This document shows positions 19,999-28,075 of a stretch of DNA of 64,000 bases, in pieces. The DNA comes from Pontibacter anaerobius (lineage in GTDB: Bacteria > Bacteroidota > Bacteroidia > Cytophagales > Hymenobacteraceae). Position 1 is the stretch's first letter. Every line of letters begins with the position of its first letter. The stretch is from assembly GCF_026241195.1 (NCBI RefSeq), contig NZ_JAPFQO010000011.1, positions 62,001 through 126,000 on the forward strand, written 5' to 3'. The translations under genes were made by a program, and so were the position numbers. Below the pieces are notes generated by a model, which ran no database searches, had not been told where the DNA came from, and saw nothing but the letters and a program-made list of their open reading frames with translations.

Positions 19999-20403
19999 CT
20001 ATTTTGTCTCGCTTAACACTTGTTTGGCAAACATAACAGAAACGGTGAGTGTGAGCAGTGAGATAACGAGCATGGCCGTGGTCAGCAGGAAAGCCATACC
20101 TGCTGTTTCGGTAGCGTCCGGCCCCAGTGGTTGCTGCACCATACCCAGCAGCCGGATAAAGTAGGTGCCCGCACGCCAGCCCAGCAACAGGGTAAGCAAA
20201 CCAGCCTCTATGGTTCCGAGCGTAAAGCCCCAGCGCTTGCCACGGTTCAGGAAGTGCCCTGCCGTAAGCCCCATTAAACCACCAACGGCCCCGGTAATCA
20301 AGGCAGTGTTGGCCTGCTCTCCGGCCAGATCCACGGCCACTACGCCGCAGCCCAGTAAAAAGAACCCGAAAAAGGCGTAGAGGTAAGAGATGTTCTTGTG
20401 CAT
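19999..20403 (-). CDS. Four-helix membrane protein of unknown function
   Basis: A 134-residue integral membrane protein with four hydrophobic segments, at about 5-25, 33-50, 58-78 and 100-125. A glycine-rich pair (ITGAVGGLMGLTAGHFLNRGKRWGFTLGT) in the middle suggests tight helix packing. I do not recognise a family. It lies 80 bases after the M16 start on the same strand and just before a 900-base repeat field. No partner gene suggests a role. Confidence 0.6.
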   Translation of the reverse strand: MHKNISYLYAFFGFFLLGCGVVAVDLAGEQANTALITGAVGGLMGLTAGHFLNRGKRWGFTLGTIEAGLLTLLLGWRAGTYFIRLLGMVQQPLGPDATETAGMAFLLTTAMLVISLLTLTVSVMFAKQVLSETK

Positions 20404-20538
20404 GTTGCGGTGCTGGGGTTTGTGTAGGTTGTAAATATAAGGATGAAAGCTGAAAGTAGGAAAGGGAGGAGTTATTGCTTATACTTCTCAGGCTATACTT
20501 GCTAGCTGGTTGATGATCTTTTTATACTTCGGCTATAC

Positions 20539-20745
20539 CTCTTCTGGCGCAAGTCTTCAGACTTGTGTCTTTTTATGATGTTGCGTTTGTAACGCAACTG
20601 TAGCCATACTTTATACTTTAGCTATACTTCATACTTGTCGATTTATACATTAGTGGCTGCTGCTTCCTATAACTTGAGCTAAGCTACCCGCTGTTCCGGA
20701 CATCCCTGTCCGGAACCTCTCTGCCGCGGATTTCCTAATCCGCAT
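20539..20745. repeat. Cluster of four short perfect hairpins
   Basis: Four inverted repeats follow each other: AAGTCTTCAGACTT (about 20548), GTTGCGTTTGTAACGCAAC (20581), GTTCCGGACA/TGTCCGGAAC (20693) and GCGGAT/ATCCGC (20725). The first has a copy with a coordinated arm change at 50247 (GAGTCTCCAGACTC). The lead sequence CTGGCGC and the trailer GTGTC are shared by both. The region has no coding capacity and lies inside the 20404-21335 gene-free stretch. Confidence 0.75.
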
Positions 20746-20769
20746 ACTTATCCATAGCCGCTGCTTTCT

Positions 20770-21182
20770 GCAACTTGAAGCAAGCTATCCTTACTAGCTG
20801 CTGCTGATTCTCAGTCTTACGAACCTACTGTTTCACCTCAGGCCTTGGCTCCCTCAGGCCCGGGAGGGCTCGTCTTCCCGCATCGCGCTGTGTTCCCTCC
20901 TGCGCCAGGGCGCTGCCACTAACGTGGCACCGGATCTCACAAGGCGCTCAACGGAAAGACTGGGAACAGTTCTTAATAGCCACTGCTCACGAAGCTTGAA
21001 CCAAGTCCCCCTTTGAAGGGGGCAGGGGGATGACAATCGTCTGCCGAAATCTCCCTCTCCTGTTTTGGGGGTAGGGGCCCTCGAGAAAAGGAGAGGGCTG
21101 GGGAGAGGTGAAATTCCCCTGTCGAAAGGGGCTAGGGGTGGGTTTACAACTGTAGGGACAGTTTGTAACCTGTCCGCGCAAC
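20770..21182 (-). repeat. Composite intergenic repeat, copy 1
   Basis: This copy runs in minus orientation. Read on that strand, the modules are a TGTAGGGA hairpin (21151-21180), the AATTCCCC...GGGGTGGG palindrome (21111-21146), a CCCTCTCC / GGAGAGGG module with GGGGCCCTCGAG (about 21049-21110), a CCCTTTGAAGGGG hairpin (about 21005-21035), a conserved CAGTCTTTCCGTTGAGCG block (about 20945-20975), a CGATGCGGGAAGACGAGCC block (about 20865-20885) and an end block with GACTGA. The same order recurs at 36849-37247 and 50382-50945, and in part at 53575-53990. Confidence 0.75.
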
Positions 21183-21335
21183 GGCAGCTGCCATGCAACG
21201 GAGCTTATACTTTAGCCAAAGCAGCTGCAGAACTATCCGCCTTATCCAAGCAACAGGCAAGTAAAATACTGTACAACTTTTGCTACAAAGTATAGTATGA
21301 AGTGCTGAGGCAGGATGTTGAGGAAGCCTCTGAAA

Positions 21336-22424
21336 ATGACGAAGAAAGAAATACACGAATTATACGCTGACCCCAGCAAATCCGCGGCCTGGGCTGGGCT
21401 GCGTTATACCTCTGATGATAAACCCGGTTATACCCGCAAAAAAGCCGGCAAGGGGTTTTATTTTCAGAATTATAAAGGAGAGAAGGTAACAGATGAAAAG
21501 GTACTGGCAAGGCTGCAGGCATTGGTTATACCACCGGCCTGGACTGAAGTATGGATCTGCAAATCGCCTAAAGGGCATTTGCAGGTAACAGGCCGTGATG
21601 CGAAGGGGCGCAAACAGTATATCTACCACCCGCAGTGGCAGCAGGCCCGTAACCTGACTAAGTTTGGCCGCATCATCGATTTTGGCCATGCGCTGCCTAA
21701 GCTGCGGGAGCGGATTCAGGAGGATATTGCCTCGCGCAAACTGGACCGCCGCAAAGTTACCGCCGTGGTGCTCACCATCCTTGACAATGCCCTGATCCGG
21801 ATCGGAAACCGGCACTATGCCAAGTCTAACGATTCTTACGGCCTCACCACGCTGCGCGACAAGCACGTGAAGATCAACGGCAGCAGTATTAAGTTCTCGT
21901 TTGTGGGGAAAAAAGGCGTGGCGCAGGAAATCGATATGAAAGACCGCCGACTGGCCCGCCTTGTTAAAAAATGCAAAGACATACCGGGGTATGATCTGTT
22001 CCAGTATTTTGATGAGAACGGGGAGAGGCAAACGCTGGAGTCGGGAGATGTGAACGAGTACCTGCGGGAGGCCACAGCCCAGGACTTTTCTGCAAAAGAT
22101 TTCCGGACCTGGGGAGGTACTGTGCGCATGGTGCAATGCCTGGAAACGGTGCTCGACGAAGAGCCCGAACTCGACAAAGAGAAGGCCATTAAGGAAGCGG
22201 TAAAAGATGTAGCCAAAGGGTTAGGCAACACGCCCAGCGTTTGCAGCAAATACTACATCCATCCGGAGGTGGTAAACCTTTTTCGGGAAGACAGGCTGGT
22301 AAACTACCTGAAGCGCCACGACGCCTCCAAACCTAAAACGAAATACCTGTCAGGTACAGAGGAACTGGTGCTGAAGATGCTGGAGCGCGTGGCGAAGGAA
22401 AAAAAGAAAAAGGCGGCGGCTTAA
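21336..22424 (+). CDS. DNA topoisomerase IB
   Basis: A 362-residue bacterial type IB topoisomerase (poxvirus-like group), which relaxes supercoils through a 3'-phosphotyrosyl link. The N-terminal domain reads GLRYTSDDKPGYTRKKAG, YFQNYKGEKVTDE, then VIPPAWTEVWICKSPKGHLQ and GRDAKGRKQYIYHP. The catalytic domain has LIRIGNRHYAKSNDSYGLTT, the DFRTWGGT motif (about 255-262) and the active-site Tyr307 in KYYIHPEV. A start seven codons upstream (21315) is possible, but MTKKEIHELY fits better. It is flanked on both sides by repeat fields, with no partner genes. Confidence 0.93.
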   Translation: MTKKEIHELYADPSKSAAWAGLRYTSDDKPGYTRKKAGKGFYFQNYKGEKVTDEKVLARLQALVIPPAWTEVWICKSPKGHLQVTGRDAKGRKQYIYHPQWQQARNLTKFGRIIDFGHALPKLRERIQEDIASRKLDRRKVTAVVLTILDNALIRIGNRHYAKSNDSYGLTTLRDKHVKINGSSIKFSFVGKKGVAQEIDMKDRRLARLVKKCKDIPGYDLFQYFDENGERQTLESGDVNEYLREATAQDFSAKDFRTWGGTVRMVQCLETVLDEEPELDKEKAIKEAVKDVAKGLGNTPSVCSKYYIHPEVVNLFREDRLVNYLKRHDASKPKTKYLSGTEELVLKMLERVAKEKKKKAAA

Positions 22425-22498
22425 ATGATTTCTGTAGCTGGCTCGAATATGCTTGATCTTTCAGAAGACCAGGTTCATTACATAACTCAAGTTGTGAT

Positions 22499-22653
22499 TA
22501 ACCCACCCCTGAGAGCTGCGCTCGCTAGCTCAAAACTCGCGTTTTGGCTAATCCAGAGGAGGTGGATTTCGCAAAAGAGTTCCTAATTCCCCTCCTCGGA
22601 GGGGTTAGGGGTGGGTTTACACCTGCACTGCATATTTAATCGCAACTTAGGTT
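22499..22653. repeat. Palindromic repeat pair with shared end module
   Basis: A long-loop variant (22499-22570, CCCACCCC...GAGGAGG with GAGCTGCGCTCGCTAGCTC inside) runs minus. A short-loop copy, AATTCCCCTCC/GGAGGGGTTAGGGG, runs plus at 22585-22616. It is followed by a module CACTGCAT...AATCGCAACTTAGGTTAC (to 22653) whose reverse complement occurs at 36638-36690. The stretch 22425-22842 has no gene. Confidence 0.75.
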
Positions 22654-22683
22654 ACATACTATCAATAGAGCCTTCCTTTTAAT

Positions 22684-22768
22684 CTCATTCTGTTAAGAAA
22701 CTTGGCAGAGGCGATGTTAAACCTTTGCCACTGGCCCACAAGATTCTTACAGGATGACATGAAAGGAG
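22684..22768 (+). repeat. Dispersed 85-base repeat, copy 1
   Basis: The repeat starts TTCTGTTAAGAA, contains GAGGCGATGTTAA and ends ACAGGATGACA. A closely matching inverted copy lies at 24480-24571 and a diverged copy at 38013-38105. Copies 1 and 2 flank the lipoprotein and glycosylase genes in opposite orientations. Confidence 0.7.
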
Positions 22769-22842
22769 GGAGGTTAAGGTTTTCAGGCTGGCTTAGTTTA
22801 GATCTACCTCTGTTCCATTCTGGCTCTGTAAAGGAGAGATTT

Positions 22843-23529
22843 TCAATAGTTGATTTCGTAAAAAGTGGTGTCGTGCTCTACCAGTGGTATGCTTACGGTA
22901 TTACTTTCTGTAGCGCTATCTGTTGTCACATCCCATTTTAGAAGCACGAATGTGGTGCGTTTGAAGTAAAAGCCCCGTAAAAGCTCTGCAGTTGTAGTCG
23001 CTGCATTGTAGTTTATAATTTCTGAATTATACATCATCCCAGAGACTGGTGAGGCCGACGCATTCAGCGGGTACGAAAGTGTTACTTTCAAATCCTTGCC
23101 AGGAGTGCTTACGGAATTGTTGATGTTTAATTTAAAATAAGAACCACGGGCAATGTTGATGTCCAACACATTACGTTCGTTTGGTTTGATCACCTTGCCT
23201 ATCACATCTTTCACCTCCAAGTAACCTGCTTTTTCAGGAGTAACCCAATACACCGTTTGCCCCTCACGAGGGGTTTTTACAAATTTATACTCGCCTTGGT
23301 TGTTGGTGCTCCCGTCAATTACTTCAGGTGTTGTGAGGCTCATCTCTTTCGACAAGCCATTCCAAATGAATAGGTCAACGTCAGTTCCGGCAACGGATTG
23401 ATTTGTGTCCAGGTCTATTACTTTACCTGTAAACTCGGTGGTGCTTTCTTCTTTTTCGCAGCTTGTCAGCAGTGCCAGTAGCAGCAAGGTGCCGGTAAGT
23501 TTGTTCAGTTTTTTGCAGAGGTGCAGCAT
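22843..23529 (-). CDS. Lipoprotein with carboxypeptidase-regulatory-like domain
   Basis: A 228-residue lipoprotein with signal MLHLCKKLNKLTGTLLLLALL and lipobox LTSC (Cys24). The mature region starts with TEFTGKVIDLDTNQSVAGTDVDLF and SSTNNQGEYKF-like sequence, the pattern of CarboxypepD_reg-like/beta-sandwich domains used as cell-surface modules in Bacteroidota. The second half (PLNASASPVSG to VSIPLVEHDTTFYEINY) is beta-rich and unassigned. No SusD or TonB genes accompany it. It is an isolated gene in a repeat-rich zone. Confidence 0.7.
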   Translation of the reverse strand: MLHLCKKLNKLTGTLLLLALLTSCEKEESTTEFTGKVIDLDTNQSVAGTDVDLFIWNGLSKEMSLTTPEVIDGSTNNQGEYKFVKTPREGQTVYWVTPEKAGYLEVKDVIGKVIKPNERNVLDINIARGSYFKLNINNSVSTPGKDLKVTLSYPLNASASPVSGMMYNSEIINYNAATTTAELLRGFYFKRTTFVLLKWDVTTDSATESNTVSIPLVEHDTTFYEINY

Positions 23530-23613
23530 AGGGTTAGCTGTTTATATATAGCAGACACAATATCCTGATAAGCTACGACTTTGCAAACAAACCTGTCACT
23601 AAACATATATTTG

Positions 23614-24237
23614 CTACTTCGGCATATTATCCAGCGATTGCCAGAGGTATTTGCTGGCGATGGTACGGTAAGGGCGCCACGGTTGCGCGATTTCCTGCAT
23701 TCTCAGCTTCAGTTTCTTGCCGGATTCTTCTATGTCGTAATGGCGTTTCATGGCGTTCTGTATGCCCAGGTCATCTACCGGAAAAACGTCCGGGCGCTCC
23801 AGGGCGAACATCAGCAGCATCTCCACGGTCCAGCGGCCAACGCCTTTGATCTGGGTCAGGTGCTGGATCAGGGGTTCGTCTTCCATGGCGTCGATGGTAG
23901 CGTGCTGCAGGTTGCCTTCTGCTGCAAAGGCTGCCACGTTGCGCACATACCCGATCTTCTGAAAAGACAGCCCGGCGCTGCGCAACAACTCATCCGGCGC
24001 CTCCAGCACCAGTTCCGGGTGCGGGTACTCCTCAGGGAATAGCTCCTGAAACCTCCTGAAGATAACCGCCGCTACTTTGGTGCTCAGCTGTTGTGATACG
24101 ATGGAGCTAAGCAGTTTAAAGTATACATCCTCGGAGCGGGAGGAGGGTAAGGGCTGACCTTTTTCGATGATTCCGCAGATGATCGGATCAGCGGCGAAAG
24201 CGGCCATTATTTCGGGAGTGGGGTAGGAGGAGTTCAT
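23614..24237 (-). CDS. DNA-3-methyladenine glycosylase, AlkA-like HhH-GPD
   Basis: A 207-residue HhH-GPD base-excision glycosylase that would remove alkylated bases such as 3-methyladenine. The recognition segment is FKLLSSIVSQQLSTKVAAVIFRRF. The helix-hairpin-helix is LTQIKGVGRWTVEMLLMF (about 128-145) and the catalytic Asp is in FPVDDLG (about 154-156). It lacks the N-terminal domain of E. coli AlkA, as short bacterial 3MG enzymes do. There is no iron-sulfur cluster motif, so it is not an MutY/Nth type. The start at 24237 fits the usual N-terminus. Confidence 0.88.
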   Translation of the reverse strand: MNSSYPTPEIMAAFAADPIICGIIEKGQPLPSSRSEDVYFKLLSSIVSQQLSTKVAAVIFRRFQELFPEEYPHPELVLEAPDELLRSAGLSFQKIGYVRNVAAFAAEGNLQHATIDAMEDEPLIQHLTQIKGVGRWTVEMLLMFALERPDVFPVDDLGIQNAMKRHYDIEESGKKLKLRMQEIAQPWRPYRTIASKYLWQSLDNMPK

Positions 24238-24267
24238 AGTTTAAGGTTAAGATAAAGGAATATTATG

Positions 24268-24660
24268 GTTGTAGGGAGAGGTCGCGACCTCTCCGCGCGA
24301 TGGACTTTAAGACGCAGCAAGTATAAATTATGGCTGTTGCACCCTGTTTGCAATTATAAGTATACGATTAACCCACCCTAACCCCTCCGAGGAGGGGAAT
24401 ATTCAGCAGCAGATTATCATCCCCCTGCCCCCTTCGAAGTGGGACTTTAAACTTCCCTCCTTTGAAGTAAAGCAGCTATGTTCTCTTTTTTGTCATCCTG
24501 TAAGGATCTTGTGGGCAAGCTGCATAAGCTTAACATCGCCTCAACCAGGATTCTTAACAGAATGACAAAGGCTTTATCCGCTCGCTGGCGTGGGTTTGTA
24601 ACCCGTGTCCTATCTATGCAGTCAGGTTTGTAACCCGACTGGGCCTGAGGCCCACACAAC
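24268..24660. repeat. Repeat field between glycosylase and threonine aldolase
   Basis: These bases hold, in order, a GTAGGGAGAGGTCGCGACCT hairpin module (24271-24300), an AACCCACCC...GAGGGGAAT palindrome in minus orientation (24369-24400), a CCCCCTGCCCCCTTCGAAG module (24419-24448), the second 85-base dispersed repeat (24480-24571, minus), and three small hairpins: GGGTTTGTAACCC, GTCAGGTTTGTAACCCGAC and GGGCCTGAGGCCC (24592-24655). There is no credible gene in 24238-24735. Confidence 0.75.
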
Positions 24661-24735
24661 AGCATTCACGCGCGAGGACGCATCGCTATAAGTATGCATG
24701 AATCAGAACGAACCGGCCCTGCAATCTAATAAGTA

Positions 24736-25782
24736 CTACACCCGTACCTGTTCCTCGCTCAGCGTATGCAGTACCTGCAGCAGGTGCTGGTGCATTTCCT
24801 CTGAAATATCGAGGTGGGTGACGAAGCGGATCATCTGCGGGCCGAAGCTGGAGGCAAGTATGTGCTGCTTTGCCAGCGCCTGCACAAAGGCAGCGTCGGT
24901 TATACTTTCGTTTAGCTTAAAGATGACAATGTTGGTTTCTACGGGCAGTACGCTTTCCACGTAATTGGCCTGCAGCAGCGCCTGCTCCAGTTCCTTTGCT
25001 CTGCGGTGGTCTTCGTGCAGGCGCTTTACGTGGTTATCCAGGGCGTAGATGCCGGCCGCGGCCAGGTAGCCGGCCTGTCGCATGCCGCCGCCCATCACTT
25101 TTCTAACTCTTTTAGCTCTCTTGATAAAATCTTTGGAGCCAAGCAGCACCGAACCCACCGGGGCACCCAGCCCTTTGGAGAGGCATACCGAGATGCTGTC
25201 AAAGTATAAACCGTAATCTTTGGAGGCATCGCCGGAGGCAGCCAGCGCGTTGAACACGCGGGCACCATCCAGGTGCAGGGCCAGGTTATGGCGCCTGCAT
25301 ACTTCCGAAATGGCCGCGATCTCCTTTATAGTATAAAACGAGCCGCCGCCTTTGTTGCAGCTGTTCTCCAGGGCCACCAGGCGGGTTTCCGGGAAGTGCA
25401 CGTTATCCAGCGGACGGATGTTGGCCTCTACCTGCTGCGGCGTCATTTTGCCGCGCTCGCCGTGCACCAGCGCCGTGGAGGCGGCCGAGTTAAAGGCAAT
25501 GCCCCCGCCTTCGTACTGGTGGATGTGGGCCGTAACGTCGCAGATCACTTCGGTGAGCGGCTGCGTGTGCACCTTGATTGCGATCTGGTTGGTCATGGTG
25601 CCGGAAGGGCAGAAGAGGCCGGCCTCCATACCAAACAGGGCGGCTGACTTTTGCTCCAGCGCATTTACAGTGGGGTCCTCGCCGTACACATCATCACCCA
25701 CAGGGGCGGCAAACATGGCCTGCAGCATTTCTGGGGTTGGTTTGGTTACGGTGTCGGAGCGGAGGTCTATCGTATGTGTCAT
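24736..25782 (-). CDS. ltaE: Low-specificity threonine aldolase family protein
   Basis: A 348-residue fold-type I PLP enzyme that cleaves threonine or allo-threonine to glycine and acetaldehyde. The opening [18 protein letters not shown] and [15 protein letters not shown] are family signatures. The PLP lysine lies in [20 protein letters not shown] (about residue 200), and [10 protein letters not shown] supplies the cofactor-binding Asp. The length is normal. No glycine or serine metabolism gene is adjacent, so it is assigned by sequence alone. The start at 25782 begins just before the signature. Confidence 0.9.
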   Translation of the reverse strand: MTHTIDLRSDTVTKPTPEMLQAMFAAPVGDDVYGEDPTVNALEQKSAALFGMEAGLFCPSGTMTNQIAIKVHTQPLTEVICDVTAHIHQYEGGGIAFNSAASTALVHGERGKMTPQQVEANIRPLDNVHFPETRLVALENSCNKGGGSFYTIKEIAAISEVCRRHNLALHLDGARVFNALAASGDASKDYGLYFDSISVCLSKGLGAPVGSVLLGSKDFIKRAKRVRKVMGGGMRQAGYLAAAGIYALDNHVKRLHEDHRRAKELEQALLQANYVESVLPVETNIVIFKLNESITDAAFVQALAKQHILASSFGPQMIRFVTHLDISEEMHQHLLQVLHTLSEEQVRV

Positions 25783-25826
25783 GAATTTGCTTTAGGAAAA
25801 AACTTTTCTTTGTAAAAATAATAACT

Positions 25827-25834
25827 TACTTTTG
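25827..25834 (+). promoter_or_regulatory. Bacteroidota-type -7 element (TACTTTTG)
   Basis: TACTTTTG matches the TAnnTTTG box used by the primary sigma factor of Bacteroidota. It lies 27 bases before the ATG at 25861, in an AT-rich spacer. The upstream -33 box is only approximate (a TTTT about 19 bases earlier). Confidence 0.5.
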
Positions 25835-25860
25835 CCCTTCAAATTAAAATCATTGCAACG

Positions 25861-26052
25861 ATGGGAGTTACTAGACTAAAAAGAAAAGATCGCAGAAATA
25901 AGGCAAGAGCTAACAACAAAGTAGCTAGAATTAAGCAACTGTTGCTGACACCGGTTATCAAGAATGTTGACATGGACGAGCTGAGAGCTCAGTTCGGTGA
26001 GGCTCCAAAAAACAAGCCTGCTGAGCAGAAAGAAGAAGCTGCTGCTGAGTAA
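25861..26052 (+). CDS. Small basic protein of unknown function
   Basis: The 63-residue protein begins MGVTRLKRKDRRNKARANNK, a strongly basic stretch that could bind nucleic acid. It continues IKQLLLTPVIKNVDMDELR and ends in an acidic, alanine-rich tail (AEQKEEAAAE). The gene is preceded by a good promoter and followed by a terminator, so it is a monocistronic, probably well-expressed unit. Similar short proteins are, to my recollection, widespread in Cytophagales, but no function is known to me. Confidence 0.75.
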   Translation: MGVTRLKRKDRRNKARANNKVARIKQLLLTPVIKNVDMDELRAQFGEAPKNKPAEQKEEAAAE

Positions 26053-26132
26053 TCCTTATTTTTCGAGAAAGTAAGTCCATCTGCTGCCGCTGCTGTTGTA
26101 AGCGAATGGCGGCGGCTTACTAACCAAGACTT

Positions 26133-26168
26133 CAAGTGTGTTTGCAAAAGCAGGCACACTTTTTTTAT
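26133..26168 (+). terminator. intrinsic terminator
   Basis: AAGTGTGTTTGC pairs with GCAGGCACACTT (two wobble pairs) around AAAA, followed by TTTTTTT. It ends the small basic protein gene and touches the stop of the convergent gene at 26165. Confidence 0.8.
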
Positions 26169-26665
26169 GCCCGTTTGCCCAGCTCCACCACCTGCAAATC
26201 CTGCACCTTGCCCTCGCTTATACTAAACTTCACCATCGTCCGAACCTTATGGAAGCCGTGCCTGCCCGCCGCGCCCGGGTTAATGTGCAGCAGGTTGTTG
26301 AGGCTTTTATCGGTCATTATTTTAAGGATGTGCGAGTGGCCCGTAATGTAGAGCTGCGGCGGGTTGAGTTTTATACTTTGGCGCACGTCGGGGTGGTACT
26401 TGCCGGGGTAGCCGCCAATGTGCGTCATCATCACATCCAGCCCTTCCGCCTCAAAACGGTTTACCTTAGGGTGCAGCTGCCGGATAGCGGCATCGTCTAT
26501 ATTGCCGTACACGCCCCGCAACGGCGCCAGCTCCTGCAGCCTGTCCGATACTTCCATACTTCCAAAGTCCCCCGCATGCCATATCTCGTGGCGGTCTGAG
26601 AGGTGGCGCATGATCTGGTCGTCGAGGTAGGAGTGGGTGTCGGAGAGGAGGCCGATCTTGAGCAT
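26165..26665 (-). CDS. YfcE/MJ0936-type metallophosphoesterase
   Basis: The start at 26665 (MLKIGLLSDTHSYLDD) gives 166 residues, the normal length of this compact phosphodiesterase family. Metal ligands are in LLSDTHS, HAGDFGS (about 31-37), VYGNIDD (about 54-60), MMTHIGGYPGK and YITGHSH (about 112-118). The ORF extends 36 codons upstream, but that tail has no similarity to the family. Homologues hydrolyse phosphodiesters such as cyclic nucleotides in vitro; the physiological substrate is unknown. It is convergent with the small basic protein gene. Confidence 0.9.
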   Translation of the reverse strand: MLKIGLLSDTHSYLDDQIMRHLSDRHEIWHAGDFGSMEVSDRLQELAPLRGVYGNIDDAAIRQLHPKVNRFEAEGLDVMMTHIGGYPGKYHPDVRQSIKLNPPQLYITGHSHILKIMTDKSLNNLLHINPGAAGRHGFHKVRTMVKFSISEGKVQDLQVVELGKRA

Positions 26666-26855
26666 GGCATTTATACTTTTGATATGCTGTGAAGTTAGTG
26701 AAAAATTGTGTTTACGTGTTGCCGGTGCTTCTGTTAAGCGGGCCCTGTGGCACTTTTTATACTGGGTAAGCAAGTGTGCTGTGACCTGTGTGGCGGCAGA
26801 TGGCTGTAAAACAACTGTGTAGCAGCCCCGTAGGTAAATACAGGACTAATGTAAC

Positions 26856-27155
26856 ATGACTATGAAAACAAATACGCACAAAATATACCGTAAGCTTTTT
26901 ACCGGTGTTCTGCTACTGCTTTTCCCGCTGATGGTAGGCTGTTCTACGTTCTCGGGAGGTGGCAGTGTATCCAGTGACCCGGCAGTGGCCGAGCAGCAAC
27001 GGGAGGTAGAGCGTTTAGAGCGGGAAGTGAAGGAGGCGGAGCGCCTTGCCGAGGAAGCAGCGCAACGTGAGAAAGCCGCCAAGAACAGGCTGAAAGCCGC
27101 CGAGCATGAGCTTAAGGCGCTGGAGGAACAGGCGAAGAGAAGGAGCGAGTATTAG
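26856..27155 (+). CDS. Small coiled-coil lipoprotein
   Basis: A 99-residue lipoprotein (a start at the third codon, MKTNTHKIYRK, is equally likely). The signal ends in lipobox MVGC (Cys29), then a Ser/Gly spacer and a continuous charged heptad helix from about residue 44, for example EQQREVERLEREVKEAERL. This resembles Lpp-like or other short envelope coiled-coil lipoproteins. Whether it links to peptidoglycan is unknown; there is no C-terminal lysine. It is a single-gene unit with a strong terminator. Confidence 0.75.
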   Translation: MTMKTNTHKIYRKLFTGVLLLLFPLMVGCSTFSGGGSVSSDPAVAEQQREVERLEREVKEAERLAEEAAQREKAAKNRLKAAEHELKALEEQAKRRSEY

Positions 27156-27181
27156 TAGCCTTCTGCTTAATACAAGTATAA

Positions 27182-27225
27182 AAAATGCCCCGGATAGGTT
27201 TTTAGCCTGTTTGGGGCATTTTTTG
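27182..27225 (+). terminator. intrinsic terminator
   Basis: AAAATGCCCC pairs with GGGGCATTTT across a 21-base loop and leads into TTTTTT. It follows the coiled-coil lipoprotein gene. Confidence 0.85.
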
Positions 27226-27247
27226 TTCCTGATGCCTGGATGCCGGG

Positions 27248-27395
27248 TCCAACCACCCCTGCCTCTCCTTGTTTAAGGAGGGGAGCCTGTAACTGCTTTG
27301 GCTGAAGTATAAGTTGGAATAGTGCGGTGAGGTCGCGGCCTGACCCTGCAGGTGTAAGAACCCACCCCTAACCCCTCCAAGGAGGGGAATTCCCC
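27248..27395 (-). repeat. Palindromic repeat modules upstream of DUF559 gene
   Basis: Two palindromes in the same orientation, a divergent one (27248-27288) and a good one (27360-27395, ACCCACCCCTAACCCCTCC then GGAGGGGAATT), bracket a hairpin module GTGAGGTCGCGGCCTGAC (about 27327-27345). Read on the minus strand, the order is palindrome then hairpin, as in composite copies 1 and 2. Confidence 0.75.
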
Positions 27396-27520
27396 ATAGA
27401 TTGTAATTTGTTTATCTGACTTTAGCATGCTTTTCTTAATTTGTGCTTTTGTTTTAGGGGTATAGTGTGGGAAACCTTAGAGCTTTATACATTATCTGCT
27501 AATTCTACTTTGCCACGGAA

Positions 27521-27553
27521 CAATTCCCCTCCTTGGAGGGGTTAGGGGTGGGT
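27521..27553 (+). repeat. Palindromic repeat directly upstream of DUF559 gene
   Basis: AATTCCCCTCC/GGAGGGG followed by TTAGGGGTGGGT, in plus orientation, 27 bases before the DUF559 start codon. It faces the copy at 27360-27395. Confidence 0.8.
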
Positions 27554-27579
27554 CAATCGTTCCCACTCGCCACGCATAC

Positions 27580-27951
27580 ATGAAGCAAAGGATCATCCCG
27601 TACAAACCCTACTTAAAAGAACTTGCAAAGAGACTGCGTCAGAACAGCACCTTCTCCGAAGTGCTGCTCTGGAACGAACTGAAGAACAAGCAGCTACACG
27701 ACTTAGACTTTGACAGGCAAAAGCCGCTGGGTAGTTATATTGTTGATTTCTATTGTAAGGAATTAATGTTAGTCATCGAAATAGATGGAGATAGCCATGA
27801 CTATAGTCTGGAAGAGGATGCAACCCGCCAACGCGAACTTGAAGCGTTAGGCGTATGCTTTCTGCGGTTCGATGATGCAGAGGTTAAATTTGACATAGCC
27901 AATGTTCTCCGGGAGATAGAGGCGTGGGTAATGCAGCATCGTCAGGTGTAA
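27580..27951 (+). CDS. DUF559 / Vsr-like endonuclease-domain protein
   Basis: A 123-residue protein of the DUF559 family, related to the very-short-patch-repair nuclease fold (PD-(D/E)XK). It begins MKQRIIPYKPYLKELAKRLR. Candidate active-site residues are Asp56 in SYIVDFYCK and Glu67/Asp69 in VIEIDGDSH, and the family helix TFSEVLLWNELKNKQL is intact. No Dcm-type methylase is adjacent, so a Vsr repair role is unlikely. The gene is enclosed by four copies of the same palindromic repeat, two on each side and in facing orientation, which suggests a link between the nuclease and the repeats (inference). It looks complete and undamaged. Confidence 0.85.
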   Translation: MKQRIIPYKPYLKELAKRLRQNSTFSEVLLWNELKNKQLHDLDFDRQKPLGSYIVDFYCKELMLVIEIDGDSHDYSLEEDATRQRELEALGVCFLRFDDAEVKFDIANVLREIEAWVMQHRQV

Positions 27952-27952
27952 T

Positions 27953-27983
27953 AACCCACCCCTGCCCCTCCGAGGAGGGGAAT
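27953..27983 (-). repeat. Palindromic repeat directly downstream of DUF559 gene
   Basis: AACCCACCCCTGCCCCTCC then GGAGGGGAAT begins two bases after the DUF559 stop codon, in minus orientation. Confidence 0.8.
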
Positions 27984-28075
27984 AATTAGGCTCTGTAGCA
28001 ACAGTAAAAGCTTTGTTTCTAACACCTTTTTTAATCAGATAAATTTAGATTTGGTATGACAGAGGAGGTAAGTTA

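Noticed and set aside
20854-21198. 114-codon ORF in the repeat field
   Set aside because: It lies entirely inside composite repeat copy 1, and equivalents at 36893 and 50474 are also repeat sequence. No signal of real coding.
27580-27951. Vsr mismatch endonuclease paired with Dcm
   Set aside because: There is no cytosine methylase next to it, and DUF559 is only a distant relative of Vsr.
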